Assembly (NCBI RefSeq): GCF_009873495.1
Contig: NZ_CP046703.1
Coordinates: 1,736,001 to 1,800,000 of the forward strand
DNA: 64,000 bases
Source of the DNA: Nostoc sp. ATCC 53789
GTDB lineage: Bacteria > Cyanobacteriota > Cyanobacteriia > Cyanobacteriales > Nostocaceae
Direction: 5' to 3'
In this document: positions 25,523-34,782 of the stretch, piece by piece
Layout: each line of letters starts with the position of its first letter
Position numbering within the stretch: the stretch's first letter is position 1
Position numbers and translations under genes: made by a program
Notes under the pieces: model-generated
Told to the model about the DNA's origin: nothing
Seen by the model: only the letters and a program-made list of their open reading frames with translations
Database searches by the model: none

Positions 25523-26524
25523 TTGGGTAATAACATTCGAGACCGATTTAAAAATTTCCGCCGCCGGGGTTCGCAACCGGAGCAACTTCAACAGCTACAA
25601 ACAGAGTTGCTGGCTGAATCAACTCTAGACTCAGCTTACATAATATTAATTATTAGCTCCTGTGCGATCGCAACTTTGGGTTTATTGTCTAACAGTGCAG
25701 CCGTGATTATCGGCGCGATGATTATTGCTCCTTTAATGTTGCCGATTCGCGGGTTAGCTTTTGGTGCTTTGCAAGCAGATATTACTTTGTTTCGCAAGGG
25801 ACTAATTGCTGTCGCAGTGGGCACGCTGTTAGCGGTGGCGATCGCCTCCACTCTGGGTTGGCTGGTGGGATTACCTAGTTACGGTAGTGAAGTGCTGGCT
25901 CGATCTAGACCAACATTGCTAGATTTGGGAATTGCGGTAGTGGCTGGTGGTATTAGTGGTTACGCCAAAATTGAGACAAAAATCTCTGGTAGTTTAGCGG
26001 GAACTGCGATCGCTGTTGCCCTCATGCCTCCCGTCTGTGTGATTGGCTTAGGCTTGGCACAAGGGAATTGGTCACTCAGTTTCGGGGCAACCCTACTTTA
26101 TCTCACCAACTTGCTAGGTATTGCCCTCTCCTGTATGGTGACATTTGTGGTAGCAGGTTACACTTCAATGGCGCGGGCCCGTCAACCCCTAATTTGGACT
26201 ATGGCTTTGACAACTATCCTGCTAATTCCTTTGGGAGTCAGCTTTGCCCGACTTGTACGACAAGCGCAACTAGAAACCAGCTTACGAAAAGCATTATTGA
26301 ATCGAACTGTCACCTTTGGGCGATTGCAGTTAGTTAACAGTAATACCAATTGGTTAACAAATCCCCCAGAAGTCCGTTTGAGTGTCCGGGCAAGGGAACC
26401 TGTCACACCTCGGCAAGTAGAATTATTAGAACAATTTATCAAGCGAGAGATGGGGCAGCCATTCACTCTAATTTTTGAAGTTGGTCAAGTGGAGGAAATT
26501 AGAAGTTCGGAACCCACACCCTGA
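25523..26524 (+). CDS. DUF389 (TIGR00341-like) membrane protein
   Basis: About 333 residues when read from the TTG at 25523, chosen because a perfect AGGAGG lies at 25511-25516, 6 bases upstream. The frame is open further upstream (to 25373), but that part would be IS605-derived sequence. Several hydrophobic helices follow: LIISSCAIATLGLLSNSAAV, IIGAMIIAPLMLPIRGLAFG, and a second set including GTAIAVALMPPVCVIGLGLA. These segments, with the repeated glycine/proline-rich IGAM-x-IAPLM signature, define DUF389 proteins. Function unknown; possibly a transporter. The stop codon overlaps the start of the palindrome at 26521. Confidence 0.82.
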   Translation: MGNNIRDRFKNFRRRGSQPEQLQQLQTELLAESTLDSAYIILIISSCAIATLGLLSNSAAVIIGAMIIAPLMLPIRGLAFGALQADITLFRKGLIAVAVGTLLAVAIASTLGWLVGLPSYGSEVLARSRPTLLDLGIAVVAGGISGYAKIETKISGSLAGTAIAVALMPPVCVIGLGLAQGNWSLSFGATLLYLTNLLGIALSCMVTFVVAGYTSMARARQPLIWTMALTTILLIPLGVSFARLVRQAQLETSLRKALLNRTVTFGRLQLVNSNTNWLTNPPEVRLSVRAREPVTPRQVELLEQFIKREMGQPFTLIFEVGQVEEIRSSEPTP

Positions 26525-26637
26525 ACCTTGATTTCTCACTTGTGAGAAATCAAGGTTCAGGGTGTGGGGGGTGTGGGAGGATGGGGAAGAAATCTGAACC
26601 CGCACACTCCCCACACTATGCGTGAGAAATCCGGGTG
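26521..26637. repeat. Dispersed repeat with CTGAACCTTGATTTCTCAC palindrome (copy 2)
   Basis: A perfect palindrome with 19-bp arms around TT (26521-26560) is followed by GGTGTGGGGGGTGTGGGAGG, ATGGGGAAGAAATCTGAACC and GCGTGAGAAATCCGGG. It is the inverted counterpart of copy 1 (20356). The palindrome begins at the last codon of the DUF389 gene and may serve as its terminator, though no T-run follows. Confidence 0.82.
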
Positions 26638-26657
26638 AAGTTGCTAATTTGGCATGA

Positions 26658-28262
26658 ATGAAGAGAGAATCTATCAGTCAAGTCAAACTAACTTTCCAAA
26701 ATGTAATAGTGGATGTAACTCAATTAGTTAAAGTTTCGATTATTCTCTTGCTCCTGGCTACAGGAGTAGCTTTGCTATCCCGGCGGTTGCGAATCCCTTA
26801 TGTAACGGGTTTAGTATTAGCAGGCTTGCCAATCACTGAGCTATTATCTCGTCCCATTGGTTTAAATCCAACCTTGGTTTTGAATCTTTTCTTACCAATT
26901 CTCATCTTTGAAGCTGGCATTAATACAGATGTCAGCCGCCTACGCAGCACCTTTAAACCAATTGCCCTGCTAGCTGGCCCTGGGGCTGTGCTTTCCAGTG
27001 GGATTATTGCCGCCTTATTAAAATTTGGGCTGGGGCTGAGTTGGATACCTGCGTTATTTGTCGGAGTAATTCTGGCAAATACTGATACAGTTTCCATGAT
27101 TGCCGTCTTTAAGGAAATACCAGTACCCTCGCGGCTTTCCACCATCGTTGAAGGAGAAACTTTATTTAATGATGCAGCTGCTCTAGTTTCATTCAACCTA
27201 ATTTTGCAAGTATATTCCACAGGTTCACTCACCTTTGTAGAGGGAATCCAACAACTGCTATTTATCTCTTTAGGAGGCTGCCTAGTAGGGTTAGTCTTGG
27301 GCTACTTGAGCATACCTGTATTCGCCCGTTTAGATGATGCCCTTAGCAGCTTATTACTAACAGTTGCAGTTGCATTAGGAACTTTTCAGGTTGGGCAATT
27401 TCTTGGTGTATCGGGTGCGGTAGCTGTAGTTGTCGCTGGATTAATTTTCGGGAATTTAGGGCTTTCTCAGAATACTTCTGCTTCTAGTCGCATCACCTTG
27501 TTGAGTTTCTGGGAGTATGCCAGTTTTACCGTCAACACCTTTATTTTTCTGCTAATTGGTGTAGAAATAGACCTGGGAACCCTCTGGAGAACTTTACCTG
27601 CAATTATATTTGCAGTTTTGGCTTATCAAGTTGGGCGAGTTCTTACAGTCTATCCTCTGCTAGCAGGGATTCGTTTGATTGACCGTCCAATTCCATTGCG
27701 CTGGCAACATTTACTCTTTTTAGGTAATATCAAAGGTTCGCTCTCGATGGCTCTGGCGTTGAGTTTGCCAGAAACACTACCAGGGCGAGATGTTCTCATC
27801 GCTTTAGTTTTTGGTAGTGTGCTGGTGTCGTTAGTGGGACAGGGTTTAAGTTTGCCTTGGGTGGTAAAACGCTTACAATTATCTAAATTTTCAGAAACTC
27901 AACAACAGGTTGAAGAATTGCAAGCTCAGTTGATGACAGGGAAGGCAGCACAAGATGAATTAGATAGTTTGTTGAAATCAGGAGTGTTACCAAAAGCTGT
28001 TTATGAAGAGATGCGTTCAGCTTATCAAGTGCGAATTGCTGGTGCAGAAAAGACATTGCGGGAACTATATAATCGTCGTCCTGATGAGTTAGACGGCAAA
28101 AGTAACAGCAGTGGTAAACTTGATGCCATTCGCCGCCGTTTACTACTGGCAGAAAAAGGAGCGCTTAATGAGGCGATGCGGAAGCGAATTCTCTCAGAAG
28201 AAATTGTGCGCGGACGGATACAAAATCTTGATGAACAATTGCTGAAGTTAGATGATGATTAA
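26658..28262 (+). CDS. CPA1-type cation/proton antiporter
   Basis: A 534-residue protein with about 12 hydrophobic helices in residues 20-415 and a ~115-residue helical cytoplasmic tail (QQQVEELQAQLMTGKAAQDE and onward). CPA1 motifs: FEAGINTDVSRLR, ILANTDTVSMIAVFKEIPVP, IVEGETLFNDAAALVSF and NIKGSLSMALALSLPE. It differs from the antiporter at 23427 in the membrane motif (NTDTVS instead of ATDPVS), so the two are not recent duplicates. The ATG at 26658 is used; an ATG at 26654 is out of frame. It shares direction with the DUF389 gene, separated by the repeat at 26521. Confidence 0.9.
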   Translation: MKRESISQVKLTFQNVIVDVTQLVKVSIILLLLATGVALLSRRLRIPYVTGLVLAGLPITELLSRPIGLNPTLVLNLFLPILIFEAGINTDVSRLRSTFKPIALLAGPGAVLSSGIIAALLKFGLGLSWIPALFVGVILANTDTVSMIAVFKEIPVPSRLSTIVEGETLFNDAAALVSFNLILQVYSTGSLTFVEGIQQLLFISLGGCLVGLVLGYLSIPVFARLDDALSSLLLTVAVALGTFQVGQFLGVSGAVAVVVAGLIFGNLGLSQNTSASSRITLLSFWEYASFTVNTFIFLLIGVEIDLGTLWRTLPAIIFAVLAYQVGRVLTVYPLLAGIRLIDRPIPLRWQHLLFLGNIKGSLSMALALSLPETLPGRDVLIALVFGSVLVSLVGQGLSLPWVVKRLQLSKFSETQQQVEELQAQLMTGKAAQDELDSLLKSGVLPKAVYEEMRSAYQVRIAGAEKTLRELYNRRPDELDGKSNSSGKLDAIRRRLLLAEKGALNEAMRKRILSEEIVRGRIQNLDEQLLKLDDD

Positions 28263-28267
28263 ATATG

Positions 28268-28329
28268 GGGCATTGGGCATTGGGCATTGGGCATTGGGCA
28301 TTGGGCATTGGGAATTGGGCATTGGGCAT
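28268..28329. repeat. Tandem GGGCATT heptamers
   Basis: Eight or nine nearly uninterrupted copies of GGGCATT, one as GGGAATT, directly after the antiporter stop. Heptamer arrays of this kind (STRR) are characteristic of Nostocales; CCCATTC-type relatives are at 33355-33395 and around 51505. Confidence 0.9.
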
Positions 28330-28342
28330 GAGGAATAATCTG

Positions 28343-28466
28343 ATACCATTTCTTTGTGAAGCTGCGCCAAATTTCCTTTTGCTTCTTCTTTCTTACTTTG
28401 TGTTCTTTGCGTCCTTTGCGGTTCGTTCCTCATATAGTTTGGCGCACCTTTATACAGAATTGGTAT
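28343..28466. repeat. MITE-like foldback ATACCATTTCT ... AGAATTGGTAT
   Basis: Imperfect terminal inverted repeats of about 30 bp (ATACCATTTCTTTGTGAAGC ... and its complement containing TTTGGCGCACC) enclose a T-rich core with TTTGTGTTCTTTGCGTCC. The outer ATACCAATTCT-type end recurs at 40979 and 43197. Confidence 0.75.
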
Positions 28467-28640
28467 GAGCTTTGTCGATGAACCTCTGAGCTTTGTGAGT
28501 GAACCTTTGAGCTTTGTCGATGAACCTCTGAGCTTTGTGAGTGAACCTCTGAGCTTTGTGAGTGAACCTCTGAGCTTTGTCGATGAACCTTTGAGCTTTG
28601 TTGATGAACCTCTGAGCTTTGTGAGTGAACCTTTGAGCTT
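28467..28640 (+). repeat. 21-bp tandem repeat (GAGCTTTGTSRRTGAACCTYT), about eight copies
   Basis: Eight consecutive 21-bp units, each GAGCTTTGT followed by CGAT, TGAT or GAGT, then GAACCTCT or GAACCTTT. The frame is open on both strands: plus gives SFV[DS]EPL units after an ATG at 28465, minus gives LTKLRGS units. No start signal or flanking domain supports translation, and the plus-strand ATG is part of the neighbouring foldback, so I list it as a repeat. Confidence 0.9.
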
Positions 28641-28781
28641 TTGCTGATTGATTAAAATCTGCTGCCTCTTGTTAAACATTAAGTCAGAGACTCAATGAAT
28701 GCATTCTCATACAGAGCATGGGAACGAGGAAAAACTTAATTACGAATTACGTTAGCGTAGCGGGGCGTAGCCCATTACGAA

Positions 28782-29342
28782 TTACGAAGGCGATCGCTTA
28801 TTATTATTTTGACTTTTAATCACTCTACCAGGACTGATAAAAGAAATTCCTTGCTGAAAGTCAGTACCAATCATCACTGCCTCCACTATAGGTTCGGATA
28901 TTTCTGTTTGAGCTACCCACTCGACAATAAAGTTTGCGCCTAAACCTCCACTGGTATCATTTCTATTTATAAAAAAATCTGTCGAAGCTAGCGCATCAAG
29001 TTGAATAGGACGCTCCAAATACTGTTTAATTAATTTCCCTTCTGAGTTGTAGTAGCGCACAGAAGTAATAACGATCGGATTGATCAAATCTGTATTCCGA
29101 ATACTGAGTGTAACCGCTAACTCGAAAATCTCCTGCTTATTGTGATGATAGATATGTGAATAAACAGGAACATAAACAGTTTGACCGCTTGCGATCTTAA
29201 AATTCTTATCTAGCGTTACTATTTTTTGAACTGGGGTTGCTTGAGTGGAGTTGGGTTGTGATTTGGGTGAAATATTTGTTGATTGACAAGATGCCAGAAA
29301 AATAAGAGCGATCGCTAAAATATATGGATACGGCTTCATCAA
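28782..29342 (-). CDS. DUF3124 lipoprotein
   Basis: A 186-residue secreted protein. The N-terminus YPYILAIALIFLASC is a lipoprotein signal with the lipobox LASC, followed by a Ser/Thr/Gln-rich linker. The mature part contains the DUF3124 pattern (VYVPVYSHIYHHNKQEIFEL, SIRNTDLINPIVITSVRYYN, and a later TDFFI-NRNDTSGGLGANFIVEW). It is predicted to sit on the periplasmic face of a membrane. Function of the domain is unknown; the fold is likely immunoglobulin-like. Its stop is 70 bp before the TrkA-like gene's stop side, and both genes lie on the same strand. Confidence 0.85.
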   Translation of the reverse strand: MMKPYPYILAIALIFLASCQSTNISPKSQPNSTQATPVQKIVTLDKNFKIASGQTVYVPVYSHIYHHNKQEIFELAVTLSIRNTDLINPIVITSVRYYNSEGKLIKQYLERPIQLDALASTDFFINRNDTSGGLGANFIVEWVAQTEISEPIVEAVMIGTDFQQGISFISPGRVIKSQNNNKRSPS

Positions 29343-29414
29343 AACTATTTATACCCATTTTTTATACATCGGTAGCTAATGCCACTTAATCAAGAGTTTC
29401 GGTAGAGACTACGC

Positions 29415-30092
29415 TCAACATCTTTGCTCAATAAAATCAATAACTTGATGTAAAGATCCTGGTTTAGTCACAATCAAGACTGTTGAATGAGGTTCCAGTA
29501 TTGTACTGCCGTTAGGAATCATCAAATCTTCGTGGGGATGGGATTGATAACCAATAATTAGCGAACCACTAGGAAATCGGGCATCCTGAGCGATTTCAGC
29601 AACGCTACGACCAGCAACATAGCAATTGTTTGGGATGGCAAGTTTCAGAACCTCAATCTGTCCTTGCTCAAAATGCATCATTGATTCCACTTGCGGATAC
29701 TCAATGGCATTCACCATTGTTGAAACTGATAGTTCAACAGTGCTGATAATATGGTTGGCTCCAGCTATCCGCAGTGGTTCGGCAAAATCGGGGTGGCGCA
29801 TTCGGCTCAAAATATGGGTGACACCGTAGTGTTTAGCAAGAGTTACCATTGCCAAGTTTAAGGCATCACTTCTTAAGACAGCTGCCAAGGAACCTGCTTT
29901 GCGAATCCCAGCTTCTAACAATACTTCTGTACTCACAGCACTGCCTTCAAAAGCCATTGCTCCTACTTGTTCACGGGCATAACGACAAGCAATAGGGTCA
30001 ATGTCAATTACGGCAACAGTATGTCCTAGCTCTACCAGTTTTTGGGCTAAACTTAAGCCCACTAAGCCTGCTCCACCTATTAGTACGTACAT
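29415..30092 (-). CDS. TrkA-like potassium-channel/transport regulatory protein (RCK)
   Basis: A 225-residue soluble protein with an N-terminal Rossmann NAD-binding domain (YVLIGGAGLVGLSLAQKLVE, acidic end of strand 2 at AVIDID) followed by a TrkA-C domain (IEVLKLAIPNNCYVAGRSVA to the end). Proteins of this kind gate K+ uptake systems (Trk/Ktr) or channels by binding NAD(H) or nucleotides. No membrane-spanning partner is adjacent, but the region is rich in ion transporters. The start ATG at 30092 gives a normal RCK start. Confidence 0.9.
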   Translation of the reverse strand: MYVLIGGAGLVGLSLAQKLVELGHTVAVIDIDPIACRYAREQVGAMAFEGSAVSTEVLLEAGIRKAGSLAAVLRSDALNLAMVTLAKHYGVTHILSRMRHPDFAEPLRIAGANHIISTVELSVSTMVNAIEYPQVESMMHFEQGQIEVLKLAIPNNCYVAGRSVAEIAQDARFPSGSLIIGYQSHPHEDLMIPNGSTILEPHSTVLIVTKPGSLHQVIDFIEQRC

Positions 30093-30184
30093 GGCTGTTC
30101 CTGATATTCTTGGAATTTTTACTTCACTTTACAGGTTAACAAACACATACATTGGTAGTAAGGGTGTACAGATGTACGCCCCTA

Positions 30185-33100
30185 CTATTCATTTATTGTC
30201 GAGATTTTTGAATTTTTAAAGTTGTATTTTTCGAGTAACTCTTTAACTTGAGCAGCTACCAAAGGATGTGGATCTTTTTGTAACTGGGGTAAGATTTGCA
30301 GGAGAACGCGATGTGAAACCATATTTAGATATGCGATCGCAGCTTCTCTAACAAAACCCGTTGGATGACGCAAACTTACTAAAATTTCAGAACTGGTAAG
30401 TCTGATGCGAGTCACTTGAGCAAAATGGAAACAACAAGCTAGACACCAATCAGAAAGGAAGTTACCCAACATCAGCAATCTGTGGAGGCGATCGCTAACC
30501 AGCATATTCTCATATTCTACGATCTTGGCTTCTACAAGATATTGCAATTTTTCTGATTGCGGTCGGTTATCTAAAATATTCAGTAACAGAGACTTGCAAG
30601 GCAAAGTTACGGTATGCTCTAAGATTTCTAAACCCCGTGCTAAATTTACCACTGAGAGCGATCGCAGATTAAACGCTGCTGCCTGCATCTTTTCTGGTGA
30701 GTAAAGCAGTCTGAGCAACAGTAGCAGCCGCTCTTTGACATCCAATTCCAATTCTAAAAGGGCGCGTTGCAGTAACTCAGAGACAATCACAATCCTTTCA
30801 CTTGATTGATGATTTTCTTTTTCATCTAATATTTTCAAGTCTATATATGCACCATAAATCTCGCCTAAAAACTTTAATTCCTGCTCAATTAAATTTTCTA
30901 CCCGACTTTCATAAAACCGATCTACTAAACCTCTAATTCCTGGTTGTTTATGTATTTTTAGTAAGCTCCGAAGAATATGATCCCTAGTTATACCCCAGGA
31001 TGCCTCCAAGTTTTCCCATAAAGTCTCTAATGCTTCCTGAGTGCCAATTTGAGCAATGGTACGCCAAGCGTACATCCGCACTACTTCTGGTTTGTAAATA
31101 TTGGTAGCTAACCGCAACAGCATCTCTATCGCTTCATTTTCTAGTCGCACTAGGGACGACATTGCTGTAGTACGGGTTGATTTGTAATAAAGTGCTGCAA
31201 TCAGCGCCGAATAGTATTCCTCTAAATGGGTTGCTGCAATCATTTCCAATACGGCACAGCGCACCCGTAACGACTCATCTTGTAATAAATTCGGGATGTG
31301 AATCCGTAACGCTTGTAAATAAACAGCTTCTCTAAGCGCTCTAACTCCATTCACCCGTTCCCGTTCTTTCTTATGAGTCAACATCCGGCGCATAGTTTGG
31401 GTAGCTGCTACCTTTTGCATCGGCGTTCCCTGACGTAAGACTAAAGCGGCGGCGGTAGCGCGGATGAGTGAGTTTTGGCGGGGGTTGAGATATTCTTCTA
31501 GGATGCTTAAATTGGGATTTGGTTCAGCTAGCCAAACGTAGCGCAGAGCTAGGGCAAAAACTTCGGGGTTAGTTTCTTGGGGTTGTTCTAACAAAGGACG
31601 AATGGCGGATAGATAAGCGGGATTTGCACCAGCTGTCAGCATCACTTCCAAACTTTGGCGCTGCAAATCTGGGGTTAACTTAACTAACAGGGGTGCTAAA
31701 ACTTCCGCAGCTCCTTGAGAGTCAATTTGGGCTAAAAGTTCAATACAAGAGCGTTTATCAGCCTCGCTGCCTTTTTCTCCCAAGGCTTTGACTACCCCCT
31801 GCTTGAAGAATCGTAAGCCGACATTGGTTGCACTCAATTGGCCCCGTGCCACACTCAAGACTAACAGTTCAACGTAACGCGATCGCAATTCCCAAACTAC
31901 TTTTACACAGGTGCTAGCTATCAGCATTGTTTCTGCCACCAACACCCACTTTTGCAGGGATACGGTTACAAAGCGGTTACAAAACAATAGAGTTGCAAAA
32001 ATTAGTACTCCTGTCAAACCTGTAGCGATCGCTTCGGCTGTTCCGCCAGATAAAGTCTGCATTCGGCTGCGAATTGACTCAGGAATCGGTTGGTACAGGA
32101 TGGGGCCGCTACTCATGACAAAGGTGTAGCGCAGAAGTTCATCGCAAAATTTGACAATTATCAGACCCCAGAAAAAGCTTTGCGATTGGATGGCTGGAAT
32201 TAAATGCAAAAATACCAGCACTCCTGGTAGTGAAAAGCCTACGGTGATTGGTAAAAGTGTCGCTGTGAAAAATACCCCCATCCGTTCAATGAGTCGGCTG
32301 GAAATAAACCACTGCAATAACAACTCACACAGTCCCAACATCCCACCAAAAAGACCCAAGAAACTGGCGAGTTCTCGGTCGCCCAAATTGGATTGGAGTT
32401 CGCGCAGATATTGAAAATCTATTAACAACCCAATGACTTGCAATAGACCAACAAAAGCAAACAATTGCCAAACATAGCGCTTCAGAGGACTTTTAATAAA
32501 GCGCTCTCGTGAAGCTTGTTCTTCAGGAACTAGTCTTTGTGGGGTTTCAGGAAAAGCCGCTCGATAGTGATTCGTTAAATAGAATAAAATCGCCGATCCT
32601 AATAAAATCACAAAACAGGCGATGAAGATGATCTTATTGAGCGAGGTGTATTGCACTAGCCAAGGCAAACTAAAGCCACTAATCACATCTGCTACCAAAA
32701 GTCCACTACTCACCAGTGGGTAAGTCCGCTTAATCTCTCGAATGTTAAATATTTGGTTAGCGACGATGGAGGTGTTGAGATCGTTGACTACATAAAGGGC
32801 ATCTACCCATAGCCGCAGTAGAAAGGCCGAAATAACTACCAGGTAAGAAACATGAGATCCCCAACGTAATAAAACTAATAGAAGTAATGGCATCAACATG
32901 CAAGGTGCGATCGCCACAATCACCCGGCGTAAGGGAAAAATTCTTTGCAGCCAAGAGTATAAAAAAACCAGTGCTGCGCTCATAACGGCACTGGCAATAT
33001 ACATCCACGGCAATAGATGAGTCCCATATTCATCCAAAAACAGCGCCACTGTACTGTCTTCTGCCCACCGCAATCCTACACACACAGTTGTGTAAAAAAT

Positions 33101-33208
33101 AAACATTAGTTGAGTTCGTTCACTCTCCTCTGGCCGGAGATTCACCCACTGTAGTAGTCGTGGTAAAACAACTTTATTTACAGCAAACCAGTGATTTTTC
33201 AGTTCCAT
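30185..33208 (-). CDS. Nucleotide-translocase-like membrane protein fused to HEAT repeats
   Basis: A 1007-residue protein. Residues 30-430 contain about 12 hydrophobic helices arranged as in the MFS/ATP-ADP translocase (NTT-like) superfamily (for example FIFYTTVCVGLRWAEDSTVA and the conserved-looking FFWGLIIVKFCDELLRYTFV). Residues about 450-1000 are an α-helical solenoid with HEAT-like units (LLQDESLRVRCAVLEMIAAT, LVRLENEAIEMLLRLATNIY, LRHPTGFVREAAIAYLNMVS). The combination is known from several cyanobacteria, but its role is not established. The HEAT part is cytoplasmic and could bind a regulatory or cargo protein. Not in an obvious operon. Confidence 0.78.
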   Translation of the reverse strand: MELKNHWFAVNKVVLPRLLQWVNLRPEESERTQLMFIFYTTVCVGLRWAEDSTVALFLDEYGTHLLPWMYIASAVMSAALVFLYSWLQRIFPLRRVIVAIAPCMLMPLLLLVLLRWGSHVSYLVVISAFLLRLWVDALYVVNDLNTSIVANQIFNIREIKRTYPLVSSGLLVADVISGFSLPWLVQYTSLNKIIFIACFVILLGSAILFYLTNHYRAAFPETPQRLVPEEQASRERFIKSPLKRYVWQLFAFVGLLQVIGLLIDFQYLRELQSNLGDRELASFLGLFGGMLGLCELLLQWFISSRLIERMGVFFTATLLPITVGFSLPGVLVFLHLIPAIQSQSFFWGLIIVKFCDELLRYTFVMSSGPILYQPIPESIRSRMQTLSGGTAEAIATGLTGVLIFATLLFCNRFVTVSLQKWVLVAETMLIASTCVKVVWELRSRYVELLVLSVARGQLSATNVGLRFFKQGVVKALGEKGSEADKRSCIELLAQIDSQGAAEVLAPLLVKLTPDLQRQSLEVMLTAGANPAYLSAIRPLLEQPQETNPEVFALALRYVWLAEPNPNLSILEEYLNPRQNSLIRATAAALVLRQGTPMQKVAATQTMRRMLTHKKERERVNGVRALREAVYLQALRIHIPNLLQDESLRVRCAVLEMIAATHLEEYYSALIAALYYKSTRTTAMSSLVRLENEAIEMLLRLATNIYKPEVVRMYAWRTIAQIGTQEALETLWENLEASWGITRDHILRSLLKIHKQPGIRGLVDRFYESRVENLIEQELKFLGEIYGAYIDLKILDEKENHQSSERIVIVSELLQRALLELELDVKERLLLLLRLLYSPEKMQAAAFNLRSLSVVNLARGLEILEHTVTLPCKSLLLNILDNRPQSEKLQYLVEAKIVEYENMLVSDRLHRLLMLGNFLSDWCLACCFHFAQVTRIRLTSSEILVSLRHPTGFVREAAIAYLNMVSHRVLLQILPQLQKDPHPLVAAQVKELLEKYNFKNSKISTINE

Positions 33209-33237
33209 GCAGTTTTATTTTCTGGTAGTATCACCGC

Positions 33238-33412
33238 GCAATAGGGGCAAGGGGCAAGGGGGGCAGGGGAGCAGGGGGGCAGAGGAGCAAGGGGGGGCAA
33301 GGGGACAAGGGGGAATTATTGAACAAGTCCTTGTCTCTTCTTCATGTTCAATGCCCAATCCCCATTCCCCATTCCCCATTCCCCATTCCCCATTCCCTCA
33401 TCCCCTGGAAAT
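33238..33412. repeat. Low-complexity purine repeat plus 56-bp block shared with 51457
   Basis: GGGGCAAGGGG/GGGGGGCAGAGGAGC units are followed by GGGGGAATTATTGAACAAGT...CATGTTCAATGCCCAA and then CCCCATTC heptamers. The middle block is identical over about 56 bp to 51458-51513. Fills most of the spacer 33209-33523. Confidence 0.88.
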
Positions 33413-33523
33413 AGCAAAAGTCCTGAGCAACTGAGTATTATGTTTCCCACTCAGCCTTCAAGACTATCGATTTGAGATAAATTTAAACGACCTCAAAGCT
33501 TTGGGCATATCTTGCATCCAAAC

Positions 33524-33555
33524 GAAAAAACCCCTGACTTCTAAGCAGGGGTTTT
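33524..33555 (-). terminator. Rho-independent terminator of infC
   Basis: On the minus strand AAAACCCCTG pairs with CAGGGGTTTT over a 9-base loop and is followed by TTTTTTCG. It lies 30 bp after the infC stop. Confidence 0.9.
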
Positions 33556-33584
33556 CAAACTTGGTCTATTAAACAGTTAGAGGA

Positions 33585-34118
33585 TTATTTTTTGGGCGAG
33601 ATAAGCATCATCATGTTTCGCCCTTCTTTTTTAGGCGCTTGTTGAAGCTCACCAAAAGGCTCCAAATCCGTTGCCATTCGCTTGAGCAAATCTTCTGCTA
33701 GGTCGCTGTGTTGAATTTCTCGACCCCGGAACATCACAGTCGCTTTGACTTTATCGCCATCTTTCAAAAAGCGCTCTGCTTGCTTAACACGCACGTTGTA
33801 GTCGTGTTCTTCTATTTTGTAACGCATCTTAACTTCTTTGACATCAGCCGTGTGCTGCTTTTTCCGGGCTTCCCGCGCCTTTTTCTCCTGCTCAAACTTA
33901 TATTTCCCGTAGTCCATAATCCGACAAACTGGCGGGTCAGCTTTGTCACTTATAAGCACCAAATCTAACTCTTTCTCTTCTGCTAGTTGTAGTGCTTCCT
34001 GTGGGGGCATAATTCCCAATTGGGCACCGTCAGTATCAATGACCCGAATTTTCGGGAAGCGAATTCGTTCGTTAATTTGGGGCAGATCGCGAGTTCTTTT
34101 CTTCTCAATCACAGGCAT
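33585..34118 (-). CDS. infC: Translation initiation factor IF-3
   Basis: A 177-residue IF-3 with both domains: the N-terminal domain ([20 protein letters not shown]), the lysine-rich linker helix ([16 protein letters not shown]) and the C-terminal domain ([38 protein letters not shown]). It binds the 30S subunit and checks start-codon pairing. Length is standard. The start here is ATG, whereas infC in many bacteria uses AUU for autoregulation, so that control is not evident. Followed by a strong terminator. No rpmI or rplT follows downstream, as is usual in cyanobacteria. Confidence 0.97.
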   Translation of the reverse strand: MPVIEKKRTRDLPQINERIRFPKIRVIDTDGAQLGIMPPQEALQLAEEKELDLVLISDKADPPVCRIMDYGKYKFEQEKKAREARKKQHTADVKEVKMRYKIEEHDYNVRVKQAERFLKDGDKVKATVMFRGREIQHSDLAEDLLKRMATDLEPFGELQQAPKKEGRNMMMLISPKK

Positions 34119-34782
34119 TATGATTTGTGGGAGCTCTTAATGAAGGATTTGGTGTGGTCTTGATTGGTATGCCTCAGAGGCAAAATACGGAAATAACTCA
34201 GGACTGAAAACATAGTCTACAGTTCTAGAGTAACTAATCCATAAAATAGTTGCGTCGTTGTATTTGTCATTTTACTAACTCTGAGAGAATTTCTCTGCAA
34301 TAGTTAATCTAAATTACACAACCTAGACACATGTTAAATATTATTACAACTTTTGCTCAATAATGTTGACAGTCGAATTAAGCACTGTTTTTCCAGAATA
34401 CCAAGCTTACAGTATGTAGATACATCTAGTAAAACTTATGTAGCATATTACCTTACATTAAGTATTTTAGCATTTAAAAGGGCAGTTAGAAACCGTAGCT
34501 ACACTAGGTTTTACCCACCTGCGTGGGTTGCAAACCCTCCATTTTCCTGAGACTACCCTGCGGTAAGGCTTTGCTGAGGTTTGTATAGCTGCTCATAGAA
34601 CAAGGTAGTAATCAGATTGACACTCTCAGGTCTAAAGACACGCTCGATTCTCCAAGTCAAGTTCCCCTTACCTCTTTAGCTTTGTGAGCGTTCTCAAGGT
34701 TAGAGGAAAAGCAATAACACACAGGCGGACTTCGTTTATGATGCAAGATGAACCGCGATTTGTAATGACCAGGTATATTGAT
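34119..34782. other. Gene-free region upstream of infC
   Basis: About 660 bp with no convincing gene on either strand. It contains a hairpin CCCACCTGCGTGGG at 34515-34528 inside a GGTTT...AAACC frame and two AGTTTTAGAGT-like AT stretches. It probably carries the infC leader and promoter and the terminal region of the DUF4385 gene. Confidence 0.5.

Noticed and set aside
28248..28679. Possible 143-residue minus-strand protein (LTKLRGS repeats)
   Set aside because: Built from the 21-bp array, the foldback and GGGCATT heptamers; no start signal, and the N- and C-terminal parts read through unrelated repeats.
33207..33434. 75-residue frame after the HEAT protein
   Set aside because: Composed of GQGGQGS and PHSPFPIPHS translations of low-complexity repeats.
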